Shown in pieces: positions 1 to 8,830 of a stretch of DNA of 64,000 nucleotides. The stretch is taken from contig NZ_RQIH01000002.1 in assembly GCF_003939025.1 (NCBI RefSeq), positions 1 to 64,000 of the forward strand, read 5' to 3'. Under the pieces are notes generated by a model, which was not told where the DNA came from, did no database searches, and saw nothing but the letters and a program-made list of their open reading frames with translations. Origin of the DNA: Rhizobium sophoriradicis. GTDB lineage: Bacteria; Pseudomonadota; Alphaproteobacteria; Rhizobiales; Rhizobiaceae. The translations under genes were made by a program, and so were the position numbers. Positions within the stretch are counted from its first letter, which is position 1, and each line of letters starts with the position of its first letter.

Positions 1-126
1 GGCAAATCCGTCGTCGCCCGGCTGCGCGCCGATGCCGGCATCGCGCCGGGCCAGAACACCCGCCTTGCCTTCAATCTCGACAAGGCCGTGTTCTTCGATC
101 CCGACAGCCAGATGCGGATCGCGTGA
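1..126 (+). CDS. C-terminal end of a carbohydrate ABC transporter ATP-binding protein (partial)
   Basis: The window opens inside a reading frame whose last 41 codons end with TGA at 124-126. The residues (a stretch with GQNTRLAFNL and the ending AVFFDPDSQMRIA) match the TOBE domain found at the C-terminus of UgpC/MalK-type ATPases that energise sugar or polyol uptake at the inner membrane. The nucleotide-binding domain lies outside the window, so the substrate cannot be inferred from this piece. The next gene starts 16 bases downstream, so the transporter and the following oxidoreductases are probably co-transcribed. The family call rests on a short C-terminal signature only. Confidence 0.7.
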   Translation, partial: GKSVVARLRADAGIAPGQNTRLAFNLDKAVFFDPDSQMRIA

Positions 127-141
127 TCTCCAGGGGCTAAG

Positions 142-1680
142 ATGAGCAGTTCACCAGACATCGTCATCATCGGCTCAGGCGTCGGCGGCTCCACAGTCGC
201 CGCGGGCCTGGCCGCGACCGGCGCCGAGATATTGGTCCTCGAAGCCGGTGGTCACATTGCCGATCTTCCGGTCAATCGTGACCAGCGCGCCATCTTCCAG
301 CGAGGGCATTTCCGACCGAGGGAAATCTGGTACGAGGCCAACGGCAAGGGCTTCAATCCCGGCAATTATTACAATGTCGGCGGCAATTCGAAATTCTACG
401 GCGCCGTCCTTTCGCGCTATCGCAAGGAAGATTTCGAGGTCATCGAGCACCGCGAGGGCGTATCACCGGCCTGGCCGTTTCCCTACGAGGAGCTGGAGCC
501 GTGGTATTCGAAGGCGGAACTCATGTATCAGGTCCGCGGCAGTCTCGGTGACGATCCCACGGAACCGTATCACTCCGCCGCCTACGCGTTCCCGCCCGTG
601 CCCGACGAGGCGCCGATCGCCGATGTCAGGGCGCGCCTGCGGGCGAAAGGCCTGCATCCGTTTTCCCTGCCGCTCGGCCTCGACCTTGACGCCTGGCTCT
701 CCAAGGCGCGCACGCCCTGGGACGCACATCCGAACGCGCGAGACGGTAAGATGGATGCCGAGACCGCAGCGCTTGCGGTGGCGCTGAGACACAAGAACGT
801 GCGGCTCGAAATCAATGCGCGCGTGACGCGGCTCGATACGGGAGCCGGCGATCGGATCCACCGCATCACCTATGTCAAGGACGGGCAGACGCTGACTGTC
901 TCGCCTGACATCGTGATCCTGTCGGCCGGGGCGGTTCAATCGTCCGTGCTTTTGCTGCGCTCGAAAAATGATCGCTTCCCCAGAGGCCTCGCCAACTCTT
1001 CCGACCAGGTGGGCCGCAACTTCATGAACCACAACGCTTCCGCCGTGATCGGCGTTTCGCCGCCTTTCAGGAACACCGCCGTCTACCAGAAGACCTTTGC
1101 CTTCAACGACTTCTATCTCTCGGACGGGGAGGGCGGCCCGCCGCTCGGCAATGTGCAATTGCTGGGGCGTATCTCCGAAAGAGTTCTTAAGGGCTCTCTG
1201 CCGCAGGCTCCGGAATGGCTTCTGCGTTTCATGACGGACCATGCCATCGACTTCTATGCCATGAGCGAGGACGTCCCCAATCCCGAAAGCCGCGTCATGG
1301 TCGATGGCGATCGGATCATTCTCCAATGGCAGAGAACCAATTGGGACGCGCATCTGGCGCTTGTCGCCAAGCTGAAGGCGATCCTGAAGTCGATCGGATT
1401 TCCCATCGTGTTGTCGAGACCCTTCGACAAGCGCACGCCCTCCCATCAGTGCGGAACAATCCGCATCGGCAACAACCCCGCGACGGCGCCGCTGGACCCC
1501 TATTGCCGATCCTACGACCACGAAAATCTCTTCGTCGTCGACGCCGGCTTCTTACCCACGTCGGCTGCGGTCAATCCGGCGCTCACCGTCGCCAGCCAGG
1601 CGCTCAGAGTTGCAGATCACATCGCGTCGAAAGACTTGCAGACACGAGCAGACCCATTGGCGCGCGCCGGCCTCGAATAG
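142..1680 (+). CDS. GMC-family FAD-dependent oxidoreductase (pyranose/glycoside oxidase-like)
   Basis: A 512-residue flavoenzyme of the glucose-methanol-choline superfamily. A Rossmann FAD motif GSGVGG lies at residues 11-16, with the ribose-binding Glu in LVLEAGG near residue 34. The C-terminal GMC signature is present: SHQCGTIRIG near residue 434 supplies the catalytic His, and NPALTV near 479 supplies the Asn. No signal peptide is seen, so it should be cytoplasmic. The length and the short insert pattern resemble pyranose-2-oxidase/glycoside-3-oxidase-like members more than choline dehydrogenase. It is followed after 9 bases by a second GMC gene. The substrate is unknown; oxidation of a sugar or cyclitol hydroxyl is an inference from the family and from the adjoining sugar-type ABC ATPase. 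Confidence 0.85.
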   Translation: MSSSPDIVIIGSGVGGSTVAAGLAATGAEILVLEAGGHIADLPVNRDQRAIFQRGHFRPREIWYEANGKGFNPGNYYNVGGNSKFYGAVLSRYRKEDFEVIEHREGVSPAWPFPYEELEPWYSKAELMYQVRGSLGDDPTEPYHSAAYAFPPVPDEAPIADVRARLRAKGLHPFSLPLGLDLDAWLSKARTPWDAHPNARDGKMDAETAALAVALRHKNVRLEINARVTRLDTGAGDRIHRITYVKDGQTLTVSPDIVILSAGAVQSSVLLLRSKNDRFPRGLANSSDQVGRNFMNHNASAVIGVSPPFRNTAVYQKTFAFNDFYLSDGEGGPPLGNVQLLGRISERVLKGSLPQAPEWLLRFMTDHAIDFYAMSEDVPNPESRVMVDGDRIILQWQRTNWDAHLALVAKLKAILKSIGFPIVLSRPFDKRTPSHQCGTIRIGNNPATAPLDPYCRSYDHENLFVVDAGFLPTSAAVNPALTVASQALRVADHIASKDLQTRADPLARAGLE

Positions 1681-1689
1681 GATAGTGAA

Positions 1690-3345
1690 ATGGCATTCGA
1701 TTATATCATCACCGGTGCCGGCCCTGCAGGCTGCGTCCTGGCAAGCCGGCTCAGCGAAGATGCCGATGTCAAAGTACTGCTTCTCGAAGCGGGCGGCGGC
1801 GACTGGAACCCGCTTTTTCACATGCCTGCCGGCTTCGCCAAGATGACCAAGGGCGTGGCCAGCTGGGGCTGGCAGACCGTTCCCCAGAAGCACATGAAGG
1901 GCAGGGTGCTTCGCTATACCCAGGCGAAGGTCATCGGCGGCGGCTCCTCCATCAACGCCCAGCTCTACACGCGCGGAAACGCGGCCGACTACGATCTCTG
2001 GGCCAGCGAAGACGGCTGCGAGGGTTGGGACTATCGCTCGATCCTTCCCTATTTCAAACGGGCCGAGGACAATCAGCGCTTCGCCGACGACTACCACGCC
2101 TATGGCGGTCCGCTGGGTGTTTCGATGCCGGCGGCAGCGCTGCCGATCTGCGACGCCTATATCCGCGCAGGCCAGGAGCTCGGCATTCCCTATAACCACG
2201 ATTTCAACGGCCGCCAGCAGGCCGGCGTCGGATTTTACCAGCTGACGCAGCGCAACCGCCGCCGGTCCTCGGCATCGCTCGCCTATCTCTCGCCGATCAA
2301 GGACCGGAAGAACCTGACGGTGCGGACGGGCGCGCGCGTCGCGCGGATCATCGTCGAAGCAGGTCGAGCGACAGGGGTCGAGATCGCCACCGCGCGCGGC
2401 TTGGAGATCGTGCGCGCCGAACGTGAGATCCTGGTGTCGTCAGGCGCAATCGGATCGCCGAAGTTGCTTTTGCAGTCGGGCATCGGGCCGGCCGATCACC
2501 TCAAATCGGTGGGCGTCAAGGTGCACCACGATTTGCCCGGTGTCGGCGGCAACTTGCAGGATCACCTGGATCTTTTCGTCATCGCCGAATGCACCGGCGA
2601 TCACACCTATGACGGCGCCGCGAAGCTGCACCGCACGCTATGGGCTGGGGTTCAATATGTCCTGTTCCGCACCGGTCCGGTGGCCTCGTCGCTCTTCGAG
2701 ACCGGCGGCTTCTGGTATGCCGATCCCGAAGCGCGGTCTCCCGATATCCAGTTCCACCTCGGCTTGGGATCAGGCATCGAAGCCGGCGTCGAGCGGCTCA
2801 AGAATGCGGGCGTGACGCTCAACTCCGCCTATCTGCATCCGCGCTCGCGAGGGACGGTGCGTCTGTCATCCGCCGACCCGGGTGCAGCACCCTTGATCGA
2901 TCCCAACTACTGGTCCGATCCGCACGACAGGAAGATGTCGCTGGAGGGGCTCAAGATTGCCCGCGAGATCATGCAGCAGGCGGCGCTGAAGCCCTATGTC
3001 ATGGCTGAAAGGCTTCCCGGGCCGAAGGTCGTGACCGACGAGCAGCTCTTCGATTATGGCTGCGCCAACGCCAAGACCGATCATCATCCTGTCGGCACCT
3101 GCAAGATGGGAACGGGGCCGGAGGCGGTGGTCGGGCTGGATCTCAAGGTCCATGGCCTCGAAGGCCTCAGGGTCTGCGATTCCTCCGTCATGCCGCGCGT
3201 GCCGTCCTGCAATACCAACGCGCCGACGATCATGGTCGGCGAAAAGGGCTCGGACCTTATTCGGGGGTTACCTGTGCTGCCCTCCGCCATTTTCGCCTAT
3301 GAGCGCAACGACACCCGGCCTCGAGCCCGCGCAGAAATCCGCTAA
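1690..3345 (+). CDS. GMC-family oxidoreductase, choline-dehydrogenase-like
   Basis: A 551-residue GMC flavoprotein. The FAD motif GAGPAG is at residues 9-14 and LLLEAGGG follows near 32. The family signature GGGSSINAQLYTRG lies near residue 83. The C-terminal catalytic pair is in HPVGTCKMG (about 466) and NTNAPTIMVG (about 508). It is closer to the BetA/alcohol dehydrogenase branch than the preceding gene is, so the two are not a recent duplication. The last ~25 residues beyond the usual IRG end look unrelated to the family. It sits 9 bases after the first GMC gene and 11 bases before the Gfo/Idh gene, which implies one transcript. BetA itself is unlikely because no betaine genes are nearby. 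Confidence 0.85.
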   Translation: MAFDYIITGAGPAGCVLASRLSEDADVKVLLLEAGGGDWNPLFHMPAGFAKMTKGVASWGWQTVPQKHMKGRVLRYTQAKVIGGGSSINAQLYTRGNAADYDLWASEDGCEGWDYRSILPYFKRAEDNQRFADDYHAYGGPLGVSMPAAALPICDAYIRAGQELGIPYNHDFNGRQQAGVGFYQLTQRNRRRSSASLAYLSPIKDRKNLTVRTGARVARIIVEAGRATGVEIATARGLEIVRAEREILVSSGAIGSPKLLLQSGIGPADHLKSVGVKVHHDLPGVGGNLQDHLDLFVIAECTGDHTYDGAAKLHRTLWAGVQYVLFRTGPVASSLFETGGFWYADPEARSPDIQFHLGLGSGIEAGVERLKNAGVTLNSAYLHPRSRGTVRLSSADPGAAPLIDPNYWSDPHDRKMSLEGLKIAREIMQQAALKPYVMAERLPGPKVVTDEQLFDYGCANAKTDHHPVGTCKMGTGPEAVVGLDLKVHGLEGLRVCDSSVMPRVPSCNTNAPTIMVGEKGSDLIRGLPVLPSAIFAYERNDTRPRARAEIR

Positions 3346-3356
3346 GGAGAACGACG

Positions 3357-4526
3357 ATGTCTGAAGTGAGAGTGGCAGTGCTTGGCGCCTCGGGCTGGAT
3401 GGGCAAGGTCCACACCATGGCCTATCAGACCTTTCCGCATTTCTTCGGCGTCTCGGACGGAACGGCGCGGATCGTGGCGCTTGTCGAAGGCAATCCTGAG
3501 GCCGTCGCGGATATCAGCAACAGGGCGCCGGGCGCCAGGATCTATCAGGACTGGAAGCTGGCGGTCGCCGATCCCGAGGTCGATCTCATCGATATCTGCC
3601 TGCCCGACCATCTTCACTATCCTGTGGCCAAGGCGGCCTTGCTGGCCGGCAAACACGTCTATTGCGAGAAGCCACTGGCAAACACCGCCGATGAAGCGCG
3701 GGAACTGGCCGAGATCGCCAGAGAGAAGGGTGTGATCACCCGTGTCGGTCACGCCTTCCCCCGAAACCCCGTCCATGATCTCGCGAAAGACATCATCGAT
3801 TCGGGCGAAATCGGCGAGATCAAGCTGTTCCGCGGCTGCCAGCACGTCGACATGTACGGCGATCCGACAGCGCCCTTCATGTGGCGCGCCGATGGCAAGC
3901 TTGCGCCGACGGGGATCGTCGGGGACACGGGCTCGCATATCTTCAGCTTCATGGATTTTCTGGTCGGCCGCGTCAGCTCCCTGATCGCCGACAATCTGAT
4001 CGTCACGCCGCGACGGCCGGTCGTCGAGGGCCTTGCCTATGGCGAGCAGGTGAAACTGACAGGCGACGAATCCTGGGCCGATATCACCAATCCGGACGCG
4101 ACGAACCTGTTGTGCCGGTTTGCCAACGGCGCCGGCGGCATCGTCGATTTCAGCCGTGTCGCGACTGGGCGCAAATTCATGCAGACCTACGAAATCTACG
4201 GAACGAAAGGCAGCATCGCCTATACCTATGACGAGATAAACCGCTTGCGCTTTTATTCCAACGACGACCGGACGGGACGGCGGGGGTTTCGCGAGATCGA
4301 CGTGGGGCCGGAGAACCCCACCTTCCGAGCTTTCCTGCCTCTGCCGAACTTCGGCATCGGCTACAACGAAAGCAAGATCATCGAGGTCGCTGAAGTGATC
4401 CGCTCGATCGTCTCCAACAGACCGATGTGGCCGACATTCGATACCGGTCACCACATTTGCCAAATCGTCGACGCATGCATGGAGTCTTCCCGGCAAAAGC
4501 GCTGGGTTGACATCCCGCTCGGATAA
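3357..4526 (+). CDS. Gfo/Idh/MocA-family NAD(P)-dependent dehydrogenase
   Basis: A 389-residue oxidoreductase with an N-terminal Rossmann fold (LGASGWMG, residues 9-16) and the family's EKPLA motif near residue 104, whose Lys helps bind substrate. A C-terminal alpha/beta domain with GDTGSHIFSFMDFL near 188 carries the conserved His region. Family members oxidise or epimerise sugars, cyclitols and their 3-keto derivatives in the cytoplasm. A good Shine-Dalgarno sequence (AAGGAGAACGACG) precedes the ATG. Its place among two GMC oxidases and an FAD-binding protein suggests it acts on a keto-sugar-type intermediate, but this is inference. Confidence 0.85.
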   Translation: MSEVRVAVLGASGWMGKVHTMAYQTFPHFFGVSDGTARIVALVEGNPEAVADISNRAPGARIYQDWKLAVADPEVDLIDICLPDHLHYPVAKAALLAGKHVYCEKPLANTADEARELAEIAREKGVITRVGHAFPRNPVHDLAKDIIDSGEIGEIKLFRGCQHVDMYGDPTAPFMWRADGKLAPTGIVGDTGSHIFSFMDFLVGRVSSLIADNLIVTPRRPVVEGLAYGEQVKLTGDESWADITNPDATNLLCRFANGAGGIVDFSRVATGRKFMQTYEIYGTKGSIAYTYDEINRLRFYSNDDRTGRRGFREIDVGPENPTFRAFLPLPNFGIGYNESKIIEVAEVIRSIVSNRPMWPTFDTGHHICQIVDACMESSRQKRWVDIPLG

Positions 4527-4532
4527 ACGCTG

Positions 4533-6623
4533 ATGACCATAGACGTCCCGCAGGAAATTCTCGACGCGCTGACCGATGTCGATATGCCGAGGCTTCCGCC
4601 TGAAGCCGGTCCCTCGGCAACGGCTCGGCTCGCTGGTGTCGAGGTGCCGATCTATCGAGCCGGCTGTGTGATCGTTGGATCCGGCGCTGCAGGCCTGCGC
4701 GCGGCCGTGGAACTGAAGCGGCGCGGCGACGATGTCGTCATCGTCAGCCAAAGCGCCTGGGGCGGAACCTCGGCCTGCTCCGGTTCGGACAAGCAAACCC
4801 TGCACACGGCTAACACGGCCGATCAGGGCGACAACTACAGAGCGATGGCCCGCGCCATCCGCAGCGGCGGCGCCATGGACGAGGACACGGCCTATGTCGA
4901 GGCGGTGGGCTCGTCGCGGATGATGGCGTCGCTGCAGTTCCTTGGCCTGCCGCTGCCGCAGGATCCGCTTGGTGGAACGCTGCGATATCAGACCGACCAT
5001 GACGAGGTCGGCCGCGCCACCAGCTGCGGCCCGCGCACTTCGCGCCTGATGGTCAAAGTGCTGGCAGAGGAGGCGCTCCGTCTCGATGTGCCGTTCTACA
5101 ATCAGACCACCGCGGTCAAAATCCTCACCGAGGGCGAGGGAGGGGATCACCGCATCGCCGGCATATTGGCCATGCGCGCCGGCGACCGTACGCAGGAGAA
5201 TCCGCTGGGCATCGCGCTGTTCGTCAGCGGCGTAATCGTGCTTGCGGCCGGCGGGCCTGGCGAGCTCTATCGCGACAGCGTTTACCCCAATGGCTGCTTC
5301 GGCTCTCTCGGGCTGGCGCTCGAAGCAGGCGTCGAGCTCGTCAATCTGACCGAAAGCCAGTTCGGTATCGGAACGCGCCGGGAGGGATTTCCGTGGAATC
5401 TCTCCGGCACTTATGTCCAGGCAGTCCCACATATCTATTCGGTCGATGGGGAAGGCGTCGAACACCATTTCCTGGCAGGCTATTATCGCAGCACGCAGGA
5501 ACTGGCGTCGAACATCTTCCGCAAGGGCTATCAATGGCCTTTTCACGCGACGCGCATGCTCGATTTCGGCTCGAGCCTGGTCGATCTTGCCATCTCTAGG
5601 GAAACCGCCGCCGGTCGGCGCGTGTTTATGGACTTCAACCGCAATCCGTTGCCTGTTCCCGGCGACCTGCCGTTCAGCCTGGAGCGACTTGGTGAGGACG
5701 TTCGCCTGTATCTCGGCAAGGCCGGAGCCGATCAGCAAATGCCGATCGACCGGTTGAAGCACATGAACCCGCTCGCGATCGAGCTCTATCGCCGCTACAA
5801 GATCGACATCGCCGCAGAGCCGCTGGAATTCGCGGTCAACAATCAGCACATGAACGGCGGCATCATGGTCGACACCTGGGGCCGCAGCAATCTTGCAGGC
5901 TGTTATGCAGTCGGCGAAGCGGCGGGCACGCATGGTGTAACAAGGCCCGGTGGAGCGGCGCTGAATGCCGGGCAGGTCTTCGGCACCAGGGTGGCCGAAC
6001 ACATCGGCGCCAGCGGCAGGGCGAAACGGGCCGCCTCAGTGAGTATACCGGCGGCCGCAGAGGCGGGCATTGCCGACCTCCTTACCGCCCTGCGCGCTGA
6101 AAGCGCGCTGACTGTCAAAGCGATCCGCTCAGCAGTACAGGCGCGAATGAGCGAGAAAGCGGGCATCATCTGCGATCAAGAGAGCGTCGCCCAGGCGTTG
6201 ATCGAGGCCCGCAAACTGAACGCGGAAATTCGCGCCAGCGGCGTCGCCTACGGGCGTGCCGCAGAAGCGGTCCGAGGCGTGCAATGGCGGCACATGGCGC
6301 TCGCCTCCGAAGCCGTGCTCAGTGCGCTCGATTTCTTCATTCGCAATGGCGGCGGCAGCCGCGGGGCACGCGCGATCTGCGATGCCGACGGCGAATCCCT
6401 TCCGCTGGCAAGCTCTGGTCCGTTGGAGGATTATCGCTTCCGACGGGAGCGCGAAACCCATCGCAACGAGCAGATCGTCGTTCGCCTCGAAGCCGATGAG
6501 ATCAGGCTTTCAACCCGGCCGAACCGCAAGCTGGATGAAAACGAAAAATCCTTTTTCGAGCGGGATTGGCCCGCCTGGTTGACAGGTGGAATTTATGATC
6601 TCGACACGAAGGAACAGGCATAA
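4533..6623 (+). CDS. FAD-binding protein of the succinate dehydrogenase/fumarate reductase flavoprotein family
   Basis: A 696-residue flavoprotein. The dinucleotide motif IVGSGAAGLRAA is at residues 47-58, after an N-terminal extension of about 40 residues, and GVTRPGGAALNAGQVFG near 468 matches the FAD-contacting C-terminal part of the family. The C-terminal ~180 residues form a helical tail of the kind seen in FrdA/NadB relatives. No partner iron-sulfur or membrane-anchor subunit is encoded beside it, so it is not an ordinary SdhA. It begins 6 bases after the Gfo/Idh gene and ends the cluster. Its function in this putative catabolic operon is not known; soluble fumarate-reductase-like or 2-enoate/keto-sugar chemistry is possible. 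Confidence 0.8.
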   Translation: MTIDVPQEILDALTDVDMPRLPPEAGPSATARLAGVEVPIYRAGCVIVGSGAAGLRAAVELKRRGDDVVIVSQSAWGGTSACSGSDKQTLHTANTADQGDNYRAMARAIRSGGAMDEDTAYVEAVGSSRMMASLQFLGLPLPQDPLGGTLRYQTDHDEVGRATSCGPRTSRLMVKVLAEEALRLDVPFYNQTTAVKILTEGEGGDHRIAGILAMRAGDRTQENPLGIALFVSGVIVLAAGGPGELYRDSVYPNGCFGSLGLALEAGVELVNLTESQFGIGTRREGFPWNLSGTYVQAVPHIYSVDGEGVEHHFLAGYYRSTQELASNIFRKGYQWPFHATRMLDFGSSLVDLAISRETAAGRRVFMDFNRNPLPVPGDLPFSLERLGEDVRLYLGKAGADQQMPIDRLKHMNPLAIELYRRYKIDIAAEPLEFAVNNQHMNGGIMVDTWGRSNLAGCYAVGEAAGTHGVTRPGGAALNAGQVFGTRVAEHIGASGRAKRAASVSIPAAAEAGIADLLTALRAESALTVKAIRSAVQARMSEKAGIICDQESVAQALIEARKLNAEIRASGVAYGRAAEAVRGVQWRHMALASEAVLSALDFFIRNGGGSRGARAICDADGESLPLASSGPLEDYRFRRERETHRNEQIVVRLEADEIRLSTRPNRKLDENEKSFFERDWPAWLTGGIYDLDTKEQA

Positions 6624-6624
6624 T

Positions 6625-6807
6625 TCAATCAGGATTGGCAACCGGCGGCGGAACCCGCACGCGCTCGGTATCGTCGGAGCCTTCGGCAACGGCTTCCTCG
6701 CTTTTGCGAACCTGCCGCGGCGGGTCCTTTCCCTCGACCGGCTTCGGTGACAGCTGGTCGTCGGCCTGGATCTCGTCAGTATTCAGGTAGTTCTTGGCTT
6801 CGTCCAT
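6625..6807 (-). CDS. Small charged hypothetical protein (60 aa)
   Basis: A 60-residue acidic, proline-rich, probably disordered protein with no recognised domain. The ATG at 6807 is preferred to an in-frame GTG at 6816 because GGAAG lies about 8 bases upstream of the ATG but directly abuts the GTG. It ends just past the stop of the convergent flavoprotein gene. A GGAAC-N17-AGTT motif about 90 bases upstream suggests general-stress control, as for many small alphaproteobacterial proteins of this type. Function unknown. Confidence 0.55.
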   Translation of the reverse strand: MDEAKNYLNTDEIQADDQLSPKPVEGKDPPRQVRKSEEAVAEGSDDTERVRVPPPVANPD

Positions 6808-6897
6808 GATGGTCACTTCCGGTTGGAGAATTGTGGGGTGGGAATCCGGTCCTTCTGATCGGTGCGCTAGCCACGGGGCGATCTCCTTTCACAGGCT

Positions 6898-6923
6898 AAC
6901 TCCGGCTGGCATCATCAGGTTCC
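6898..6923 (-). promoter_or_regulatory. Candidate EcfG-type (general stress) promoter
   Basis: Read on the minus strand: GGAAC at 6923-6919, a 17-base spacer, then AGTT at 6901-6898. The alphaproteobacterial EcfG consensus is GGAAC-N16/17-CGTT, so one base differs. It points at the 60-aa gene ending at 6625. Confidence 0.4.
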
Positions 6924-6950
6924 CTGGCCTCTCTGCGCGATACTTACGGG

Positions 6951-7742
6951 TCAGGCGCCTCCAGCTTCGGGAGTGTCGAGCTCGATCATGACCGGGGCAT
7001 GATCGCTCGTATGTTCCCAGCCCCTCGGTTTTCGCCGGACACTTGCCGATCGAAGCCACGGCGCCACCGTCGGGCTGAGCAGAAAGTGGTCGATCCGCAG
7101 CCCGGCATCGCGTTCGAAACTGTTGCGCCAGTATTTCCAGAAAGTGTAGATGCGCTCGTCCGGATGCAGATGCCTGACGGCATCCGTCCAGCCCTGGGCG
7201 ACAAGTTGAGCATAGGCCTTGCGGACTTCCGGCCTGAAAAGCGCGTCGTTCAGCCACCGCTCCGGCTTGTAGACATCGATCTCGGTCGGCATGACGTTGA
7301 AATCGCCGGCCAGGATCGACGGCACCTCGATCTCGAGGAGTTCGGCGGCATAGGCGTGCAGGCGGCGGAACCAACGTAGCTTGTAATCGAACTTGGCGCT
7401 GGGAAAGGGGTTGCCGTTCGGCAGATACAGGCATCCGATCAGCATGCCGTCGACGGCGGCTTCGATATACCGGCTGTGCGTATCGTCTGGATCGCCGGGA
7501 ATGCCGCGGCGTGTCAGGATCGGTGTCTTGCCTTTCGCCAGGATGGCGACACCGTTCCAGGATCTCTGTCCGTGCCAGACGGCGCCGTAGCCGGCCCGTT
7601 CTATCTCCCTTCGCGGAAACCTGGCGTCGTCGGTTTTCAGCTCCTGGAGGCAGGCCACATCGGGGACATCCTCCGACAGCCAGCGCAGCAGGATGTCCAG
7701 CCGCCCGTTTATTCCGTTGACGTTATAGGTTGCGATTTTCAT
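6951..7742 (-). CDS. xthA: Exodeoxyribonuclease III
   Basis: A 263-residue Mg-dependent AP endonuclease/3'-5' exonuclease of the endonuclease/exonuclease/phosphatase family, acting in base-excision repair. It starts with the canonical MKIATYNVNGIN; an upstream in-frame extension to 7850 has no family similarity and is rejected. Visible active-site motifs are LQELK (about 34-38, metal Glu), AGDFNV (about 150), and SDHAPVMI near the C-terminus with the catalytic Asp-His. It follows the GFA-type gene by 31 bases on the same strand, so it may be the last gene of a three-gene transcript from 8653. The call is secure. Confidence 0.93.
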   Translation of the reverse strand: MKIATYNVNGINGRLDILLRWLSEDVPDVACLQELKTDDARFPRREIERAGYGAVWHGQRSWNGVAILAKGKTPILTRRGIPGDPDDTHSRYIEAAVDGMLIGCLYLPNGNPFPSAKFDYKLRWFRRLHAYAAELLEIEVPSILAGDFNVMPTEIDVYKPERWLNDALFRPEVRKAYAQLVAQGWTDAVRHLHPDERIYTFWKYWRNSFERDAGLRIDHFLLSPTVAPWLRSASVRRKPRGWEHTSDHAPVMIELDTPEAGGA

Positions 7743-7773
7743 GGATATGATGTGGAGGCGATGCGACCATAAT

Positions 7774-8175
7774 CTAGAACCGCTCCTGTGACACTTCCTC
7801 CGGGAGCCGGCGCCCGCAATCGGCCCATGCAAGACGGCTCTCCACACCATAGTGCCCCGCCGGTTGAATCCGCTCGGGGTGATCGAGCGAGCCGGCCGTC
7901 ACGCGGATCAGCTCATCACCGTCGTACTGGAGGTAAAGTGGCGTCCCACACGTGCTGCAAAAGCCGCGCGTTGCAATAGGCGAGGATCGGTAAACGGCGG
8001 GAGCAGCATCCGTCCATACGAGTTTCTCGACTTTGGCCTGGACAAGAACCGCGAAAGGACCACCGGTCGCCTTCTTGCACATGTCACAATGGCAGTAACC
8101 CGAATGTGGCGTGTCGCCGGTGAATTCATACCGGCAGGATCCGCAGAGGCAGCCGCCGGTCCATCGCGTTGCCAT
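7774..8175 (-). CDS. GFA-family (glutathione-dependent formaldehyde-activating-like) zinc protein
   Basis: A 133-residue protein with the CENP-V/GFA fold. Zinc-binding cysteines are visible in GGCLCGSCRYEF (residues 7-18), HCDMCKKATGGPF (about 29-41) and GFCSTCGTPLY (about 70-80). Characterised members bind Zn and S-hydroxymethylglutathione or act as dehydrohalogenase-like enzymes; most are uncharacterised. The gene lies 10 bases after the DUF883-tailed gene and 31 before xthA, all on the minus strand, which suggests a small stress-related operon. The specific substrate cannot be told from the sequence. Confidence 0.85.
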   Translation of the reverse strand: MATRWTGGCLCGSCRYEFTGDTPHSGYCHCDMCKKATGGPFAVLVQAKVEKLVWTDAAPAVYRSSPIATRGFCSTCGTPLYLQYDGDELIRVTAGSLDHPERIQPAGHYGVESRLAWADCGRRLPEEVSQERF

Positions 8176-8185
8176 GGCCTACACC

Positions 8186-8653
8186 TCAACGCGTCGCGCC
8201 GAAGACAAAAGCGATGCCGGCGACGATCGCTGCGGCCGTTAACGGCTGCCGCCTTATCCGCTCCTCGATCTCCTGGACGAAGCTCTTCGCTTCCGCCTTT
8301 GCCAGGCGGGCCGTGCCGGAAGCGAGCTCCGCAGCGGACTCCGCGATGCGGCCAGCTTCTTTCTGAAGCGCACGCAGTTCCTCGTGGTCGCGGCCGCTCG
8401 AGCGCAGGACCTGGTCGACCAGCGGATATTCTTGGTCCATCGCTGTCGGATCAGGCTCACGCTTTACGCGCTCAGCCGCTTCGACGTCGCGACGACCGGC
8501 GGGTATCGAGGTATGGGTAATCGAAACCGGATCGGACGCCGGAAACGTGTCTTCGATCGCCTTGTCGAGCTCGCCCTTTCGGGCCTTGCTTCGCTGCTCT
8601 GCCTGCTCTTTGCGCAGGGACTGGACCGCCGGGGATTCGTTGGGATTTGGCAT
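8186..8653 (-). CDS. DUF883/ElaB-YqjD-like C-tail-anchored protein with N-terminal DTFPASDP motif
   Basis: 155 residues in two parts. Residues ~1-60 carry the short DTFPASDPVS motif seen in small alphaproteobacterial stress proteins. The C-terminal ~75 residues are helical and resemble the ElaB/YqjD (DUF883) family: an amphipathic coiled-coil-like segment, then RIRRQPLTAAAIVAGIAFVFG, a single hydrophobic segment that would anchor the tail in the inner membrane. E. coli relatives bind ribosomes in stationary phase. The start is set by AGAGGAAG about 6 bases before the ATG. A GGAAC occurs upstream at about 8717-8721 (minus strand) but no good -10 follows at the right spacing. Confidence 0.7.
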   Translation of the reverse strand: MPNPNESPAVQSLRKEQAEQRSKARKGELDKAIEDTFPASDPVSITHTSIPAGRRDVEAAERVKREPDPTAMDQEYPLVDQVLRSSGRDHEELRALQKEAGRIAESAAELASGTARLAKAEAKSFVQEIEERIRRQPLTAAAIVAGIAFVFGATR

Positions 8654-8830
8654 GGGGGCTTCCTCTGTTGCACTTTGACAATCAAAGCGATGACAAAGAA
8701 AGAAGTTCCAGAAAAATGCGTCAGCGCCTCAAGCCGCAACGTCTTGGCAAGGGAAGGTGAATTATTCGCCCCGCACCCGTTTGCGATGACATCGCCCGCA
8801 TATGGGCCCATTCAACTGTAGGCCGGTTTG

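Noticed and set aside
3342..6002. 886-codon minus-strand frame over the Gfo/Idh and FAD-protein genes
   Set aside because: Antisense shadow of two well-supported plus-strand genes; no family similarity.
8654..8730. EcfG promoter for the DUF883-tailed gene
   Set aside because: GGAAC is present on the minus strand but no CGTT-like -10 occurs after 16 or 17 bases.
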